From Pelomonas sp. Root1444 (GTDB taxonomy: Bacteria > Pseudomonadota > Gammaproteobacteria > Burkholderiales > Burkholderiaceae_C), in the NCBI RefSeq assembly GCF_001426885.1, contig NZ_LMFP01000027.1, forward strand, positions 124,001-188,000: 64,000 bases of DNA, read 5' to 3'. The notes under the pieces were generated by a model. It did no database searches. It worked only from the letters and a program-made list of their open reading frames with translations, and had not been told where the DNA came from. The position numbers and the translations under genes were made by a program. Below are positions 24,759-39,959 of this stretch, one piece after another. Numbering within the stretch: the stretch's first letter is position 1; every line of letters begins with the position of its first letter.

Positions 24759-26183
24759 TCAAGCCCCGCTCGCGTCTCTTGGCGAACTCCAACCACCTCC
24801 CAGCGCCTTGACCAGCTGCGCCGTCGCAACCCATTGCGCGCCGCGCAACTGGGCCAATGCGCGCGCCGTGGCCAGCGGCGTGCGTTCGGCCTCCGTCACA
24901 TCGAGGTAGCTGACGGCGCCCTTGTCGTAGCGGCTGCGTGCCACGGTCAGCGCCTGGCCGGCGGAGTTGAGCGTGCGGTTCTGTGCGTCGACGACGGCGG
25001 CGCGGCCCTGCAACTCGGCCAGCGCGTCGTCGACCTCGCGCAGCGCCTGCAGCATGCGGCCACGGAAACCGGCGAGTGACTCGTCGACCTGAGCCTTGGC
25101 GCTCGCCAGGTTGGCCTTGTTGCGGCCGCCTTCGAAGAGCGGCAGCGAGATGCTGGGGCCGAAGTTGTAGAGCCGTGCCGGCGCCGAGATCAGCGAGCCC
25201 AGGTCTTCGCTGGAGTAGCCGAAGCTGCCCGTCAACTTGATGGACGGATAGAAGGCGGCCTCGGCGATGCCGACCTGGGCCGTGGCGGCGTGCAGCTGCG
25301 CGAGGCTCTGGGCCAGGTCGGGGCGGCGCTGCAGCAGCTCGGACGGCAGGCCGGCGCGGATCTGCGGTGGCGCGGCCAGCGGCTTGGCGTCGAGCTTCAG
25401 TTCAGCGGCGGCCTGGCCCGTCAGTGCGGCGAGCTGGTTCAGCACCAGGGCCTGGCGGCGCGGCAGGTCGGCGACGTCGGCATCGGCGGCAGCAAGTTCG
25501 GCGCGCACCCGCTCCAGATCCTGCATCGTCGACGAACCGGCATCGAAGCGCGTCTGCGCGACCTGGAAGGCCTTGGCGCGGCTGTCGCGCAGCGCTTGCA
25601 GCGCGGTGGCTTCATCGGCCAGCGCACGCCACTGCCAGTAGCTGGCAGCGACGTCGGCGGTCAGCGCGACGCGGGCGGCGGCGGCGTCTGTCGTCGCGGC
25701 ATCCAGCTGGGCCTGGGCGGACTCGGCCTGGCGCTTCACGCGGCCCCAGAGGTCCAGCTCCCAGCCGATGCTGGCGGAAAGGCCGAAGGTCTCGCCTTCG
25801 AACGTGACGGGTCGCCCTTGCAGCACCGGCGTCGTCGTGGCCTTGGCGGACGTGCGCAGGCCGCCGGCGCTGGCGCCGACGTCCACGCGCGGCAGCCGGT
25901 CGGCCTGGGTCGCGCCAAACACGGCGCGGGCACGCTCGATGCGCGCGGCCGCGGCGGCGAGCGTGGGGCTGGCTCGCAGCGCCTGCGCCTGCAGCGCGTC
26001 GAGCTGCGCGTCGCCGAACATCAGCCACCAGTCGCGCTGCAGCTCGGCGCCGGCCGCTGGCGCGGCCGCGCGGTAGGCGGCCGGTGCGTTGGCGGCGGGC
26101 GTTTGATAGTTGGGGCCCAGCGTCGTGCAAGCGGCCAGCGTGGCCACGGCGACGAGGGTGAGGACGGACTTGAGTTGGATCAT
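24759..26183 (-). CDS. RND/MFS efflux outer-membrane factor, NodT family lipoprotein
   Basis: A 474-residue TolC-like outer-membrane channel. It has a lipoprotein signal with lipobox LAAC (Cys19), two internally repeated outer-membrane-efflux domains, and NodT/OprM marks such as NYQTP near the N-terminus, IGWELDLWGRVKRQAESA and LLQRRPDLAQSLAQL. Long amphipathic helices form the periplasmic barrel. It is last in the pirin-emrA-emrB-nodT operon, 14 bases after emrB, with a strong GGGAGATCACC ribosome site. It completes a tripartite pump with EmrA and EmrB. Confidence 0.93.
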   Translation of the reverse strand: MIQLKSVLTLVAVATLAACTTLGPNYQTPAANAPAAYRAAAPAAGAELQRDWWLMFGDAQLDALQAQALRASPTLAAAAARIERARAVFGATQADRLPRVDVGASAGGLRTSAKATTTPVLQGRPVTFEGETFGLSASIGWELDLWGRVKRQAESAQAQLDAATTDAAAARVALTADVAASYWQWRALADEATALQALRDSRAKAFQVAQTRFDAGSSTMQDLERVRAELAAADADVADLPRRQALVLNQLAALTGQAAAELKLDAKPLAAPPQIRAGLPSELLQRRPDLAQSLAQLHAATAQVGIAEAAFYPSIKLTGSFGYSSEDLGSLISAPARLYNFGPSISLPLFEGGRNKANLASAKAQVDESLAGFRGRMLQALREVDDALAELQGRAAVVDAQNRTLNSAGQALTVARSRYDKGAVSYLDVTEAERTPLATARALAQLRGAQWVATAQLVKALGGGWSSPRDASGA

Positions 26184-26197
26184 GGTGATCTCCCGAT

Positions 26198-27787
26198 TCA
26201 ATGTGCGGCTTCGGCGGCGCTGGCACCGGCGCCGCCGAGCACCTTCTTGCTCATCCACACGATGGCCACGCAGGCGAACAGCGCGATGCCGAGGATGAGG
26301 AAGGCGTCGTTGTAGGCCATGACGAAGCTGTCCCGGCGCACGACGTTGTCCAGCGCCTTGAGCGCCATGTCCTGCGCCGTGGCGGGGTCGAAGCCGCGCG
26401 TGGTGAAGGTCTGCAGCAGGGCATCCAGCCGCGCCTGAGTGGCCGGCTCGTACAGGCTGACGGACTCGCCGATGCGGGCGCTGTGCAGGTGCTCGCGGTT
26501 GGTCAGCAACGTGGCCAGCAACGCGATGCCCACGGAGCCGCCGAGGTTGCGCATCATGTTGAACATGCCCGACGCACTGGGCAGCAACTGCGGCGGGATG
26601 CCGTTCACGGCGAAGTTGGTCAGCGTGATCATGATCAGCGGCTGGCCCAGTGCGCGCACGATCTGCGCCGCGATCAGCTCGGGGCCGGCGGTGTCGGCGC
26701 TCATGTGCGTGTTCATGAAGCAGGATGCGGCGAACAGCGCCAGGCCCAGGCTCATCATCACGCGGTTGTCCAGCTTGGTAGACAGCTTGGCCGCGAACGG
26801 CATGATGAACAGCTGCGGCAGGCCCATCCACATGATGACCAGGCCGATCTGCATCGGCGTGTAGCTGGCGATCTGGCCGAGGTACAGCGGCAGGATGAAG
26901 GCCGAACCGTAGAGGCCCATGCCGGTCGTGAACGCGATGACGCCGGCGATGAGGAAGCTCGGGCGACCGAGGATGTGCAGGTCGATGAAGGTGTTCTTGC
27001 GCGTCAAGCCGCGCCAGGCCCAGCCGTAGATGCCGCCCAACGCCAGCACGGCGGCCGTGATGATGAAGGGGCTCTGGAACCAGTCCTTGGCGTTGCCCTC
27101 CTCCAGCATCGCGGTCAGCGAGCCCAGGCCCACGGCCATGAAGGCGACGCCCCACCAGTCCACTTCGCGCAGCAGCTTGAGGTTCATCGGCTCCTTCTCC
27201 AGGCCGATGCTGACGCCCAGGATGAGCAGCACGCCGGGCACCCAGTTGATGTAGAAGATGCTGGGCCAGCCATACAGCTCGGTCAGGTAGCCGCCCACCG
27301 TGGGGCCCAACGTCGGTGCGAGCGTGGCGGTCATGCCGAACAGTGCCAGGCCGACGGGCCGCTTGTTCAGTGGCAGCTTGCGTGTGACCAGCGTCATCGC
27401 CATCGGAATCATCACGCCGCCCGTGAAGCCCTGCGCCGCGCGGAAGACGATCATGCTCTCCAAGCTCCAGGCCATGCCGCACAGCGTGCTGAAGAGCAGG
27501 AACAGCACGACGTTGGCGACGAGGTAGCGGCGCGTGGAGAACACCATGGCCAGGAAGCCGGCCAGCGGGATGACGACGATCTCGGCCACGAGGTAGGCGC
27601 TGGAGATCCAGGAGCCCTCCTCCTGCGTGGCCGACAGCGCACCGAGGATGTCGCGCAGCGAGGAGTTGGTGATGGCGATGTCCAGCACCGCCATGAAGGC
27701 GCCCAGCAGGCTGGCCAGCACGGCCAGCCAGGTGCGGCCGCTGACCTTCTGGTCGGACGGCGGCGGGAGGTAGTTCTCGTTGCCCAT
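26198..27787 (-). CDS. emrB: DHA2-family MFS multidrug efflux transporter EmrB
   Basis: A 529-residue inner-membrane drug:proton antiporter with 14 hydrophobic segments. DHA2 features are AFMAVLDIAITNSSLRDILG in the first helix, the ISSAYLVAEIVVIPLAGFLA stretch, the motif-A-like MVFSTRRY loop and the antiporter motif-C-type PTLGPTVGGYL in helix 5. It exports hydrophobic drugs, uncouplers or aromatic acids through EmrA and the NodT channel. It begins six bases after emrA, so the two are made together. Confidence 0.94.
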   Translation of the reverse strand: MGNENYLPPPSDQKVSGRTWLAVLASLLGAFMAVLDIAITNSSLRDILGALSATQEEGSWISSAYLVAEIVVIPLAGFLAMVFSTRRYLVANVVLFLLFSTLCGMAWSLESMIVFRAAQGFTGGVMIPMAMTLVTRKLPLNKRPVGLALFGMTATLAPTLGPTVGGYLTELYGWPSIFYINWVPGVLLILGVSIGLEKEPMNLKLLREVDWWGVAFMAVGLGSLTAMLEEGNAKDWFQSPFIITAAVLALGGIYGWAWRGLTRKNTFIDLHILGRPSFLIAGVIAFTTGMGLYGSAFILPLYLGQIASYTPMQIGLVIMWMGLPQLFIMPFAAKLSTKLDNRVMMSLGLALFAASCFMNTHMSADTAGPELIAAQIVRALGQPLIMITLTNFAVNGIPPQLLPSASGMFNMMRNLGGSVGIALLATLLTNREHLHSARIGESVSLYEPATQARLDALLQTFTTRGFDPATAQDMALKALDNVVRRDSFVMAYNDAFLILGIALFACVAIVWMSKKVLGGAGASAAEAAH

Positions 27788-27793
27788 TTCGGG

Positions 27794-28873
27794 TCAGAGC
27801 TCTACTTCAACCTGCACCGACAGGCCCGGCACGATGCGCGTCGCGGCCTCGCCCAGGCGTTGAAGGCTCTCGGGCTCGAAGACGACCTTGACCGGCACGC
27901 GCTGCACGATCTTCGTGAAGTTGCCGGTCGCGTTGTCCGGCGGCAGCAGCGCGAAGCTGGCGCCCGAGGCGGGGGCGAAGCTGTCGACGTGGGCCAGCAG
28001 GTCATGGCCGGGGAAGGCGTCGACCTTGACGTGCACCTTCTGGCCAGGCTTCATGCGCGCGAGCTGGGTCTCCTTGAAGTTGGCGACGATCCAGGTCTCG
28101 GGCTCGACGATGGCGGCGAGCTGTTGGCCCGGCTGCACGCGCTGGCCGACCTCCACCGTGCGCTTGCCGATGCGGCCGTCGCTGGACGCGCGCAGCTCCA
28201 CGTAGCCGAGCTGGTTCTGCGCATCCTTGAGCTGCGCCAGCGTGGCGCCCTTCTGCGCGGCGGCGGACTGGCGCGCACTCTCGGCAGCCACGACGGCCTC
28301 CTTGGCGGCATCGGCGCTGGCCTTCCTGGCAGCCAGGTCGGCACGGGCCACGTCGCGGGCGGCGAGCGCCGCGTCCAGCTCCTGCTTGGAAGTCGCGCGC
28401 AGCTCCGCGCCGAACAGCGCCTGGCTGCGCTTGGCCTCCAGCTCGGTGCGGGCCAGCACGCTCTCGGCCTGGGCCACCTGCGAGTTCGCGACGGCCGCCT
28501 GGGCCTTGGCCTGGGCGATCTGCGCGGCCGTCGTCGCGATGGCGGCGTCGGCCTGCGCGATCTGGGCCTTCAGGCGTTCGATCTGCACGGTCGCGTCGGC
28601 AGGGTCCAGCCGAAGCAGCACGTCGCCGGCCTTGACGACCGCGTTGTCCTGCATGTGCATCTCGGTGACGACACCGGCGACCCGGGTGGCGACCGGGTGC
28701 AGGCGGCCGGCGACGAAGGCGTTGTCCGTCTCGACGAGATGCTGGCTGCGCCACCACATGCGCCCGCCCAGCCCGATGCCGCCGATGAGCAGCAGCGCGC
28801 CGATGACGATCAGCGGGACGGGCGGGCCACTTTTGGCGGGCTTGGGGGCGACGGTGTCTTGCGGTGCGTTCAT
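27794..28873 (-). CDS. emrA: HlyD-family membrane fusion protein EmrA
   Basis: A 359-residue periplasmic adaptor. One N-terminal membrane helix (about 19-37, PLIVIGALLLIGGIGLGGRM) is followed by a barrel-sandwich half, a long alpha-helical hairpin (about 85-205, Ala/Gln-rich heptads), the second lipoyl half (LRASSDGRIGKRTVEVGQRV) and a beta-barrel with LARMKPGQKVHVKVDAFPGH. It connects EmrB to the NodT channel. ATG overlaps the pirin stop (ATGA). Confidence 0.94.
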   Translation of the reverse strand: MNAPQDTVAPKPAKSGPPVPLIVIGALLLIGGIGLGGRMWWRSQHLVETDNAFVAGRLHPVATRVAGVVTEMHMQDNAVVKAGDVLLRLDPADATVQIERLKAQIAQADAAIATTAAQIAQAKAQAAVANSQVAQAESVLARTELEAKRSQALFGAELRATSKQELDAALAARDVARADLAARKASADAAKEAVVAAESARQSAAAQKGATLAQLKDAQNQLGYVELRASSDGRIGKRTVEVGQRVQPGQQLAAIVEPETWIVANFKETQLARMKPGQKVHVKVDAFPGHDLLAHVDSFAPASGASFALLPPDNATGNFTKIVQRVPVKVVFEPESLQRLGEAATRIVPGLSVQVEVEL

Positions 28874-29724
28874 TGTTTTGGTTCCTTGGGATCAGAGATT
28901 CGGGTGGTGGTTCTGGGGCTGAGGCGGCCCATGCCGCCGGTCTGGAAGCGCTGCAGCGCGGCCACGACCTGGCCCTCGTCGCTCATCGCGAAGGGGCCGT
29001 GGCGCACCAGCGCCTCGCGCAACGGGTGGCCGCTGAAGCACGCCAGGCGCAGCGGGCCGTCGGCGACGATGCGCGCGGCGCCGCCTTCCGGCAGGCTGAG
29101 TGCGCGGCCCGCCGACAACGGCAGGCCGGCCATGTGCTCGACCTGGCCGTGCCCGTGGATGACGATGGCGAAGCCTTGCTCGCCGTCGGCCATGTCCAGC
29201 TCGAACGCGGCGCCGGCGTCGATGTCGACGATGGACAGCGCCACCGGCGAGGGCAGCACGAGTTCGGCACGGCCGCCGAACACCTGCACGGCCCGCCAGC
29301 CCATGCCGGCGCGGTGCGGCATCCGCTCGGGCGCCAGCCGCATGACGGCGGGCGCGCGCAGCTTCTGGTCGGCCGGCAGGTTGACGAAGATCTGCAGGCC
29401 GTGCGCCTCGCGGCCGGCCTCGGCCGGAAATTCATCGTGCATGACGCCACGGCCGGCCAACGTCCAGTGCAGGCCGCCCGGCGGGACCGCATGCTCGCCG
29501 CCCAGCGAATCGCGACTGACCAGGCCGGTGGCCGAGTCGTCGAAGAGGTAGGTCACCGCCGAGAAGCCGGCATGCGGGTGCGGCGCGAACACCGGCTCGC
29601 TCATGCGGAAGTGGTCGACCATGATGAACGGGTCGAGCAGCGCCGGCGGCTCGCGCCAGCCATCGGCCTGGAAGCCGGCACCGATGCGGTGCCGCTGAGG
29701 TGGGAGGAGGCGCGCGGTTGACAT
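28870..29724 (-). CDS. Pirin family protein
   Basis: A 284-residue bicupin. The N-terminal cupin carries the pirin metal-site stretch FAPHPHAGFSAVTYLFD and later GGLHWTLAGRGVMHDEFP, supplying His, His, His and Glu ligands. The C-terminal cupin is diverged. Bacterial pirins have been reported as quercetinase-like dioxygenases or redox-linked regulators. Here it leads the efflux operon, which would fit a protein acting on an aromatic compound that the pump also handles (inference). Start ATG at 29724 lacks a clear ribosome site; an ATG nine codons earlier has none either. Confidence 0.88.
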   Translation of the reverse strand: MSTARLLPPQRHRIGAGFQADGWREPPALLDPFIMVDHFRMSEPVFAPHPHAGFSAVTYLFDDSATGLVSRDSLGGEHAVPPGGLHWTLAGRGVMHDEFPAEAGREAHGLQIFVNLPADQKLRAPAVMRLAPERMPHRAGMGWRAVQVFGGRAELVLPSPVALSIVDIDAGAAFELDMADGEQGFAIVIHGHGQVEHMAGLPLSAGRALSLPEGGAARIVADGPLRLACFSGHPLREALVRHGPFAMSDEGQVVAALQRFQTGGMGRLSPRTTTRISDPKEPKQ

Positions 29725-29750
29725 GGTGCGGCGGACTGTAGAGAGTTCCA

Positions 29751-29794
29751 TTTCCGGCGAATAGATGCAAAACTCAAACGCATCGTTCCGGAAA
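29751..29794. promoter_or_regulatory. LysR-type operator between pirin-emrAB-nodT and the divergent lysR
   Basis: Two nested inverted repeats share nearly the same centre. The inner is GATGC-N11-GCATC (29764-29784), an exact example of the T-N11-A dyad bound by LysR regulators. The outer is TTTCCGG (29751-29757) with CCGGAAA (29788-29794). The region is AT-rich and lies between the two divergent start codons, so it likely serves both promoters. Confidence 0.7.
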
Positions 29795-29823
29795 CGAAAC
29801 GAAATAAATCGAGATCCAGCGAG

Positions 29824-30768
29824 ATGAACGGCACCATGAAAATCGACGACCTGCTCCTGCTGGCCCAGATCCACAAGGCGGGATCGCTGTCCGAGGCGTC
29901 CCGCCAGCTGGACCTGCCAAAAGCCACGCTGAGCCGGCGCCTCACGGCGCTGGAGACGTCGGTGGGCGCCCGCCTCTTCGTGCCCGGCGCCAGCCGGATG
30001 ACGTTGACGGAGCTGGGCGAGCAGCTCGCGGAGCGCGCGGCGCGGCATGACGACGACATCGCCGAGACGCGCCACTGGCTGGCCTCTCGCGAGGCTACGC
30101 CCCAGGGCCGGCTGCGAGTGTCGGTGCCGGCCGAGTTCGCCATGCTGGTGCTGGCGGACAGCTTCGCCCGCTTCGTCCGCCGCTACCCCAAGGTGGAGCT
30201 GGAGATCGACACGACGCCGCGGCGCGTGGACCTCTTCAACGAGCCCTACGACGTGGCCGTGCGCATGGGCCCCGTGGACGAGCCCGACCTGGTCGCCCGC
30301 CAATACATGCTGCTGGAGCGCGGCCTGTACGCCAGCCCCGTTTACCTGCAGGCACGGCCCGCACCGCAGACGCCGGCCGACCTGGCCGAGCATGATTTCG
30401 TCATGCTCAGCCAGGCCAAGGGGATGTACAAGACGCTGCAGAACGGCAAGCAGACCGCCGACGTGCAGATGCGCGGCCCGCTGGAGGCCAACTCCATCGG
30501 CCTGGTGCTGTCACTGACGCGCGCGGGCGGCGGCATCGGCAGCTTCCCCTTCGGCATGGTGGCTTCGGACGTGGAGGCCGGCACGCTGGTGCCGGTACTG
30601 CCGGAATGGCGCTACGAGCCGCTGCCGGTACACCTGCTGACCGCCAGCAGGCGGCTGATGCCGGCCAAGACGCGGGCCTTCATCGATCACCTGTTCGAGA
30701 CGGTGCCGCAGTGGGCCCACGCGAAGGGCGTCCTTGCGCCGCATGCCGCGCCGGCCCGCAAGGGCTGA
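29824..30768 (+). CDS. LysR-family regulator of the pirin-emrAB-nodT operon
   Basis: A 314-residue LysR protein. The winged helix at about residues 5-64 contains SLSEASRQLDLPKATLSRRL, and the effector domain spans about 90-300 (RLRVSVPAEFAMLVLADSFA). A second possible ATG lies four codons in (29836); the first has AGCGAG directly upstream and is kept. Divergent arrangement with the efflux operon and the dyad between them indicates a local activator that responds to a pump substrate, probably an aromatic compound (inference). The last 15 residues are an Ala/Pro-rich tail. Confidence 0.9.
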   Translation: MNGTMKIDDLLLLAQIHKAGSLSEASRQLDLPKATLSRRLTALETSVGARLFVPGASRMTLTELGEQLAERAARHDDDIAETRHWLASREATPQGRLRVSVPAEFAMLVLADSFARFVRRYPKVELEIDTTPRRVDLFNEPYDVAVRMGPVDEPDLVARQYMLLERGLYASPVYLQARPAPQTPADLAEHDFVMLSQAKGMYKTLQNGKQTADVQMRGPLEANSIGLVLSLTRAGGGIGSFPFGMVASDVEAGTLVPVLPEWRYEPLPVHLLTASRRLMPAKTRAFIDHLFETVPQWAHAKGVLAPHAAPARKG

Positions 30769-30783
30769 TTGCCGCCCACCCCC

Positions 30784-31473
30784 TCAGGCGTCTGCGGGCC
30801 GGAGCTGCCCGGGCGTCGCGCCCAGGATGCGGCGCAGCGAGTGCGAGAGGTGGGCCTGGTCGCTGTAGCCCAGTTCGACCGCCACCTCCGCCGGCCGCAC
30901 CCCTTGCTGCAGCAGCCGGGCGGCCACGTCGGCACGCACGATCTGCTGCAGCTTCTTGGGGCTCAGGCCGGTCACGTGGGCGCTATGGCGCTGCAGGCTG
31001 CGGTCGTCCAGGTTGCGCCAGCCGCTTTCGGCCGCACGCCGCAGCAGGCCGTCCACTTCCAGCAGGCCATGCCGCGCAAGCGCCAGGACGAAATGCTCGG
31101 CGTTGTCGAAGGTCGGCAGCTCCAACCGCTGGCCGTCGATGACGCAGTCGCGCCGCCCGGCCAGCGCGTGCACGTGGCCGCGGTTGGTCATGCGGGCGCC
31201 GGGCCGCTGCGGCATGTAGACCTCCGGGCGGAAGGCAATGCAGAAGTAGCGGTCGCCGGCTTCGATGGGCAGGTGCACGACGTGGTCGGTCTGCCCGGTC
31301 TGCAGCACCATCAGGCCATCGCGCCCGTGGCGGAACACCAGGTCCCAGGTGCCGTCCGGCCGGGCCACGTCCACCGTCGAGGCGGCGTAGTCCACCTGGT
31401 CGATGCGGGCGATGAAGCGCGCCGCCGACGGCGAATCGGCCGGGCGCGTCTGGCGGCGGATGTCCGAAGGCAT
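30784..31473 (-). CDS. AraC-family transcriptional regulator
   Basis: A 229-residue regulator. An N-terminal beta-rich sensor-like part (about 20-110, with VDVARPDGTWDLVFRH) precedes a C-terminal AraC double helix-turn-helix (about 140-225), where the second helix pair reads VAVELGYSDQAHLSHSLRRI, the typical signature. The N-terminal part resembles the DUF6597 domain found in many AraC proteins. It follows the epoxide hydrolase-like gene by 16 bases on the same strand, so it is probably co-transcribed and may regulate that gene. Confidence 0.88.
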   Translation of the reverse strand: MPSDIRRQTRPADSPSAARFIARIDQVDYAASTVDVARPDGTWDLVFRHGRDGLMVLQTGQTDHVVHLPIEAGDRYFCIAFRPEVYMPQRPGARMTNRGHVHALAGRRDCVIDGQRLELPTFDNAEHFVLALARHGLLEVDGLLRRAAESGWRNLDDRSLQRHSAHVTGLSPKKLQQIVRADVAARLLQQGVRPAEVAVELGYSDQAHLSHSLRRILGATPGQLRPADA

Positions 31474-31489
31474 CCGCCCATCGTACGGC

Positions 31490-32626
31490 TCAGCTCAGGC
31501 GCTGGAAGAACTTGCGGATGTCCTCGACCAGCAAGTCGGGCGCGTCCGTCGCGGCGAAGTGGCCGCCCTCGGGCATTTCGGTCCACTGCACGATGCGGCT
31601 GTGCGAGCGCTCGACGAAGGCGCGCACGGAACGGAAGTCGTTCGGGAAGGACGCCACCGCCGTGGGTGCCGCGTTGGGCAGCTCGCGGTAGCCGGCGCCG
31701 GTGCGGGCATTCTCCAAATACGACTCCGCCGCCTGGCCGCCCGTGGCGGTGAACCAGTAGATCGACAGGTGCGTCAGGAAGCGCTCGCGGTCCATCGTCC
31801 TGGCGGCCTCGCCTTCGAAGCCGAAGAACAGCTCGGCGTTCCAGGCCAGCAGCCCGGCCGGCGAATCGACCAGGCTGAAGCCCAGCGTCGCCGGTCGCTT
31901 GGACTGGATCTCGACATAGCCGTTGTGCTTCTGGAAGCGTTCGAGGCTGGCCATGCCGGCCTGCTCGAACGGCGACAGCTTCTCCATCTCACCCGGCGCA
32001 CCGCTGGGGAAGGCGAAGACCTGCTGCAGGTGCACGCCCACCAGCCCCGGTGGGTTCAGGATGCCGAGTTCGCGGGTGACCAGCGCCCCCACGTCGCCAC
32101 CCTGGGCGCCATAGCGCTCGTAGCCGAAGCGCTTCATCAACCTGTCCCAGGCGGCGGCCATGCGTGCGGCGTCCCACCCCGATCCGGCCAGCGGCGACGA
32201 GAACGCGAAGCCCGGCAGCGACGGGATGACGAGGTGGAAAGCCACGGCGGGGTCGAGGCCGTGCGAACGCGGATCGCTCAACGGCCCGATGACGTCGAGG
32301 AACTCGGCCACCGTGCTGGGCCAGCCGTGCGTCAGCAGCAGCGGCAACGCGTGCGGCTCGGGCGAGCGCACGTGCAGGAAGTGGATCGTCTGGCCGTCGA
32401 TCTCGGTTGTGAACTGCGGATGGCGGTTCAGCGTCGCCTCCTGCTGGCGCCAATCGAAGTCGTTCAGCCATTGGTCGGCCAGTTCGCGGATGAAGGCGAC
32501 CGGCTGGCCGCGGCTCCAGTCCTCGGTCAACGCATGTGGCCAGCGCGTCCGGCGCAAGCGCTGCTGCAGGTCGTCGATGTCGGCTTGCGGGATGTCGACG
32601 CGGAAGGGGCGGATGGCGGCGTTCAT
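31490..32626 (-). CDS. Epoxide hydrolase family alpha/beta hydrolase
   Basis: A 378-residue cytoplasmic enzyme. The N-terminal epoxide hydrolase cap (about 1-110) starts [20 protein letters not shown], and the alpha/beta core has oxyanion motif HGWPS (100-104), nucleophile Asp178 in AQGGDVGA and catalytic His356 in EGGHFAA. Length and start match microsomal-type epoxide hydrolases of bacteria. A good CAGGAGCC site precedes the ATG at 32626. The substrate is unknown; the family opens epoxides to diols, often in detoxification. Confidence 0.9.
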   Translation of the reverse strand: MNAAIRPFRVDIPQADIDDLQQRLRRTRWPHALTEDWSRGQPVAFIRELADQWLNDFDWRQQEATLNRHPQFTTEIDGQTIHFLHVRSPEPHALPLLLTHGWPSTVAEFLDVIGPLSDPRSHGLDPAVAFHLVIPSLPGFAFSSPLAGSGWDAARMAAAWDRLMKRFGYERYGAQGGDVGALVTRELGILNPPGLVGVHLQQVFAFPSGAPGEMEKLSPFEQAGMASLERFQKHNGYVEIQSKRPATLGFSLVDSPAGLLAWNAELFFGFEGEAARTMDRERFLTHLSIYWFTATGGQAAESYLENARTGAGYRELPNAAPTAVASFPNDFRSVRAFVERSHSRIVQWTEMPEGGHFAATDAPDLLVEDIRKFFQRLS

Positions 32627-32835
32627 GGCGGCTCCTGGTGGGGTGGATCGGTGCAGCCAGTTTCGGCAAACGCCCTGCCTGCGTCTTGTAGAAACCCGCC
32701 AAGTCGCCGCTGCCCGCCGACGACAGCCAGCCGACGGCTTGTGCCGGCCACGACGCCCCGCTTCGATCGAAACTGCCGGCGGAGCCAAGCAACCGCCGCG
32801 TCCCATGGCGGTGGATCTCCCTCAAAGGAAGCACC

Positions 32836-33636
32836 ATGAAGAAGTCCCATTCACTCCACGCGCTTGCCCTCACCGTTGTGACAGTTGCGGCGGCCTTGCT
32901 GCCGGCCGCCGCGTTCAGCGCCGAGACGGCCGCCGCCCACCACGCAGCGCACCCCGCTCACTGGACCTACAGCGGCGCGACCGGCCCCGCCAAGTGGTCC
33001 AGCATCGACGAGAAGTTCGGCACCTGCGCGCTCGGCCACACCCAGTCGCCCATCGACATCCGCACGGCGGACGTTCACGCCGCCGCCCTGCCCGCGATCA
33101 GCTTCGACTACAAGCCCACGCCGCTGAAGATCATCGACAACGGCCACACGGTCCAGGTCAACATCGCGCCGGGCAGTTCCATCACCGTGGGCGACAAGCG
33201 TTACGACCTGCTGCAATTCCACTTCCACAAGCCCAGCGAGGAGCGGCTCAACGGCAAGGCCTATCCGCTCGTGGCTCATCTCGTTCACAAGAGCGAGGAC
33301 GGCAAGCTGGCCGTGGTGGCGGTGCTGATGGACAAGGGTGCCCGGCACCCGCTGGTCCAGGCCGTGTTCGACAACCTGCCCAAGGCCAAGGAAAAAGAGT
33401 CCGCAGTCCCCGGCATCGGCATCGACCTGAACGCCCTGCTGCCCGACAACCGCGCCTACTACAGCTTCGCCGGCTCGCTGACCACCCCGCCCTGCAGCGA
33501 GGAGGTGAGCTGGTTCGTGCTGAAGACGCCGACGCAGGTCTCGGCAGAACAGATCGCCCGCTTCGGCCGCGTCTACGCGATGAACGCCCGGCCAGTGCAG
33601 CCGCTCAACGGTCGGCTCGTCCAGGTCAGCGAGTAA
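32836..33636 (+). CDS. Periplasmic alpha-class carbonic anhydrase
   Basis: A 266-residue exported zinc enzyme that interconverts CO2 and bicarbonate. The signal peptide runs to about residue 29 (ending FSAE). Zinc ligands His129, His131 (QFHFHKPSEE) and His148 (VAHLVH) are all present, as are the substrate-pocket Thr (SLTTPPCSEEV) and the Cys64 and TPPCSE Cys pair for a disulfide. WTYSGATGPAKW and TQSPIDI are family hallmarks. ATG follows AAAGGAAGC. The 209 bases upstream hold no gene; a short palindrome TTCGATCGAA lies at 32762-32771. Confidence 0.95.
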   Translation: MKKSHSLHALALTVVTVAAALLPAAAFSAETAAAHHAAHPAHWTYSGATGPAKWSSIDEKFGTCALGHTQSPIDIRTADVHAAALPAISFDYKPTPLKIIDNGHTVQVNIAPGSSITVGDKRYDLLQFHFHKPSEERLNGKAYPLVAHLVHKSEDGKLAVVAVLMDKGARHPLVQAVFDNLPKAKEKESAVPGIGIDLNALLPDNRAYYSFAGSLTTPPCSEEVSWFVLKTPTQVSAEQIARFGRVYAMNARPVQPLNGRLVQVSE

Positions 33637-33652
33637 GGCGACCGGGCGCCAC

Positions 33653-39616
<5,964 letters not shown>

Positions 39617-39627
39617 GGAGGCACGTC

Positions 39628-39951
39628 ATGCGCAAGACCAGGATCACCCTGCTGCTCGCCGGCCTGTTGGCCGCCGCCACCACGCTGCCGGCCCACGCCG
39701 GGCCCGACGAGGCCTTGAACAAGGCCGGCTGCGTGGCCTGCCACGCCCAGGACAAGAAGCTGGTGGGGCCGGCGTTCAAGGAGATCGCGGCCAAGTACCG
39801 CGGCCAGAAGGAAGCTGCCGTTCAACTGGCCGACAAGGTCCGCAAGGGCGGCAAAGGCGTCTGGGGCCCCATCCCGATGCCCGCCAACGGGCCGGACAAG
39901 ATCAGCGATGCCGACCTGAAGGCGGCGCTGGACTGGGTGCTGGCGCTGTAG
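39628..39951 (+). CDS. nirM: Cytochrome c-551/c8-type electron donor NirM
   Basis: A 107-residue small periplasmic c-type cytochrome. The signal peptide ends AHA (residue 24). The haem site is Cys35, Cys38 and His39 (CVACH), and the sixth ligand Met is in WGPIPMPANGP. The size of the mature protein (about 83 residues) and the sequence match cytochrome c-551, the usual donor to NirS. It is 11 bases after nirS with GAGGAGG as ribosome site, so the two form an operon. A strong hairpin follows. Confidence 0.95.
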   Translation: MRKTRITLLLAGLLAAATTLPAHAGPDEALNKAGCVACHAQDKKLVGPAFKEIAAKYRGQKEAAVQLADKVRKGGKGVWGPIPMPANGPDKISDADLKAALDWVLAL

Positions 39952-39959
39952 CTGGGCCG

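Noticed and set aside
26201-29551. A 1116-codon plus-strand open frame opposite the emrA-emrB-nodT genes
   Set aside because: It is antisense to three clearly recognisable genes and is rich in Arg, Gly, His and Gln with no motifs, as expected from third-position GC bias in GC-rich DNA.
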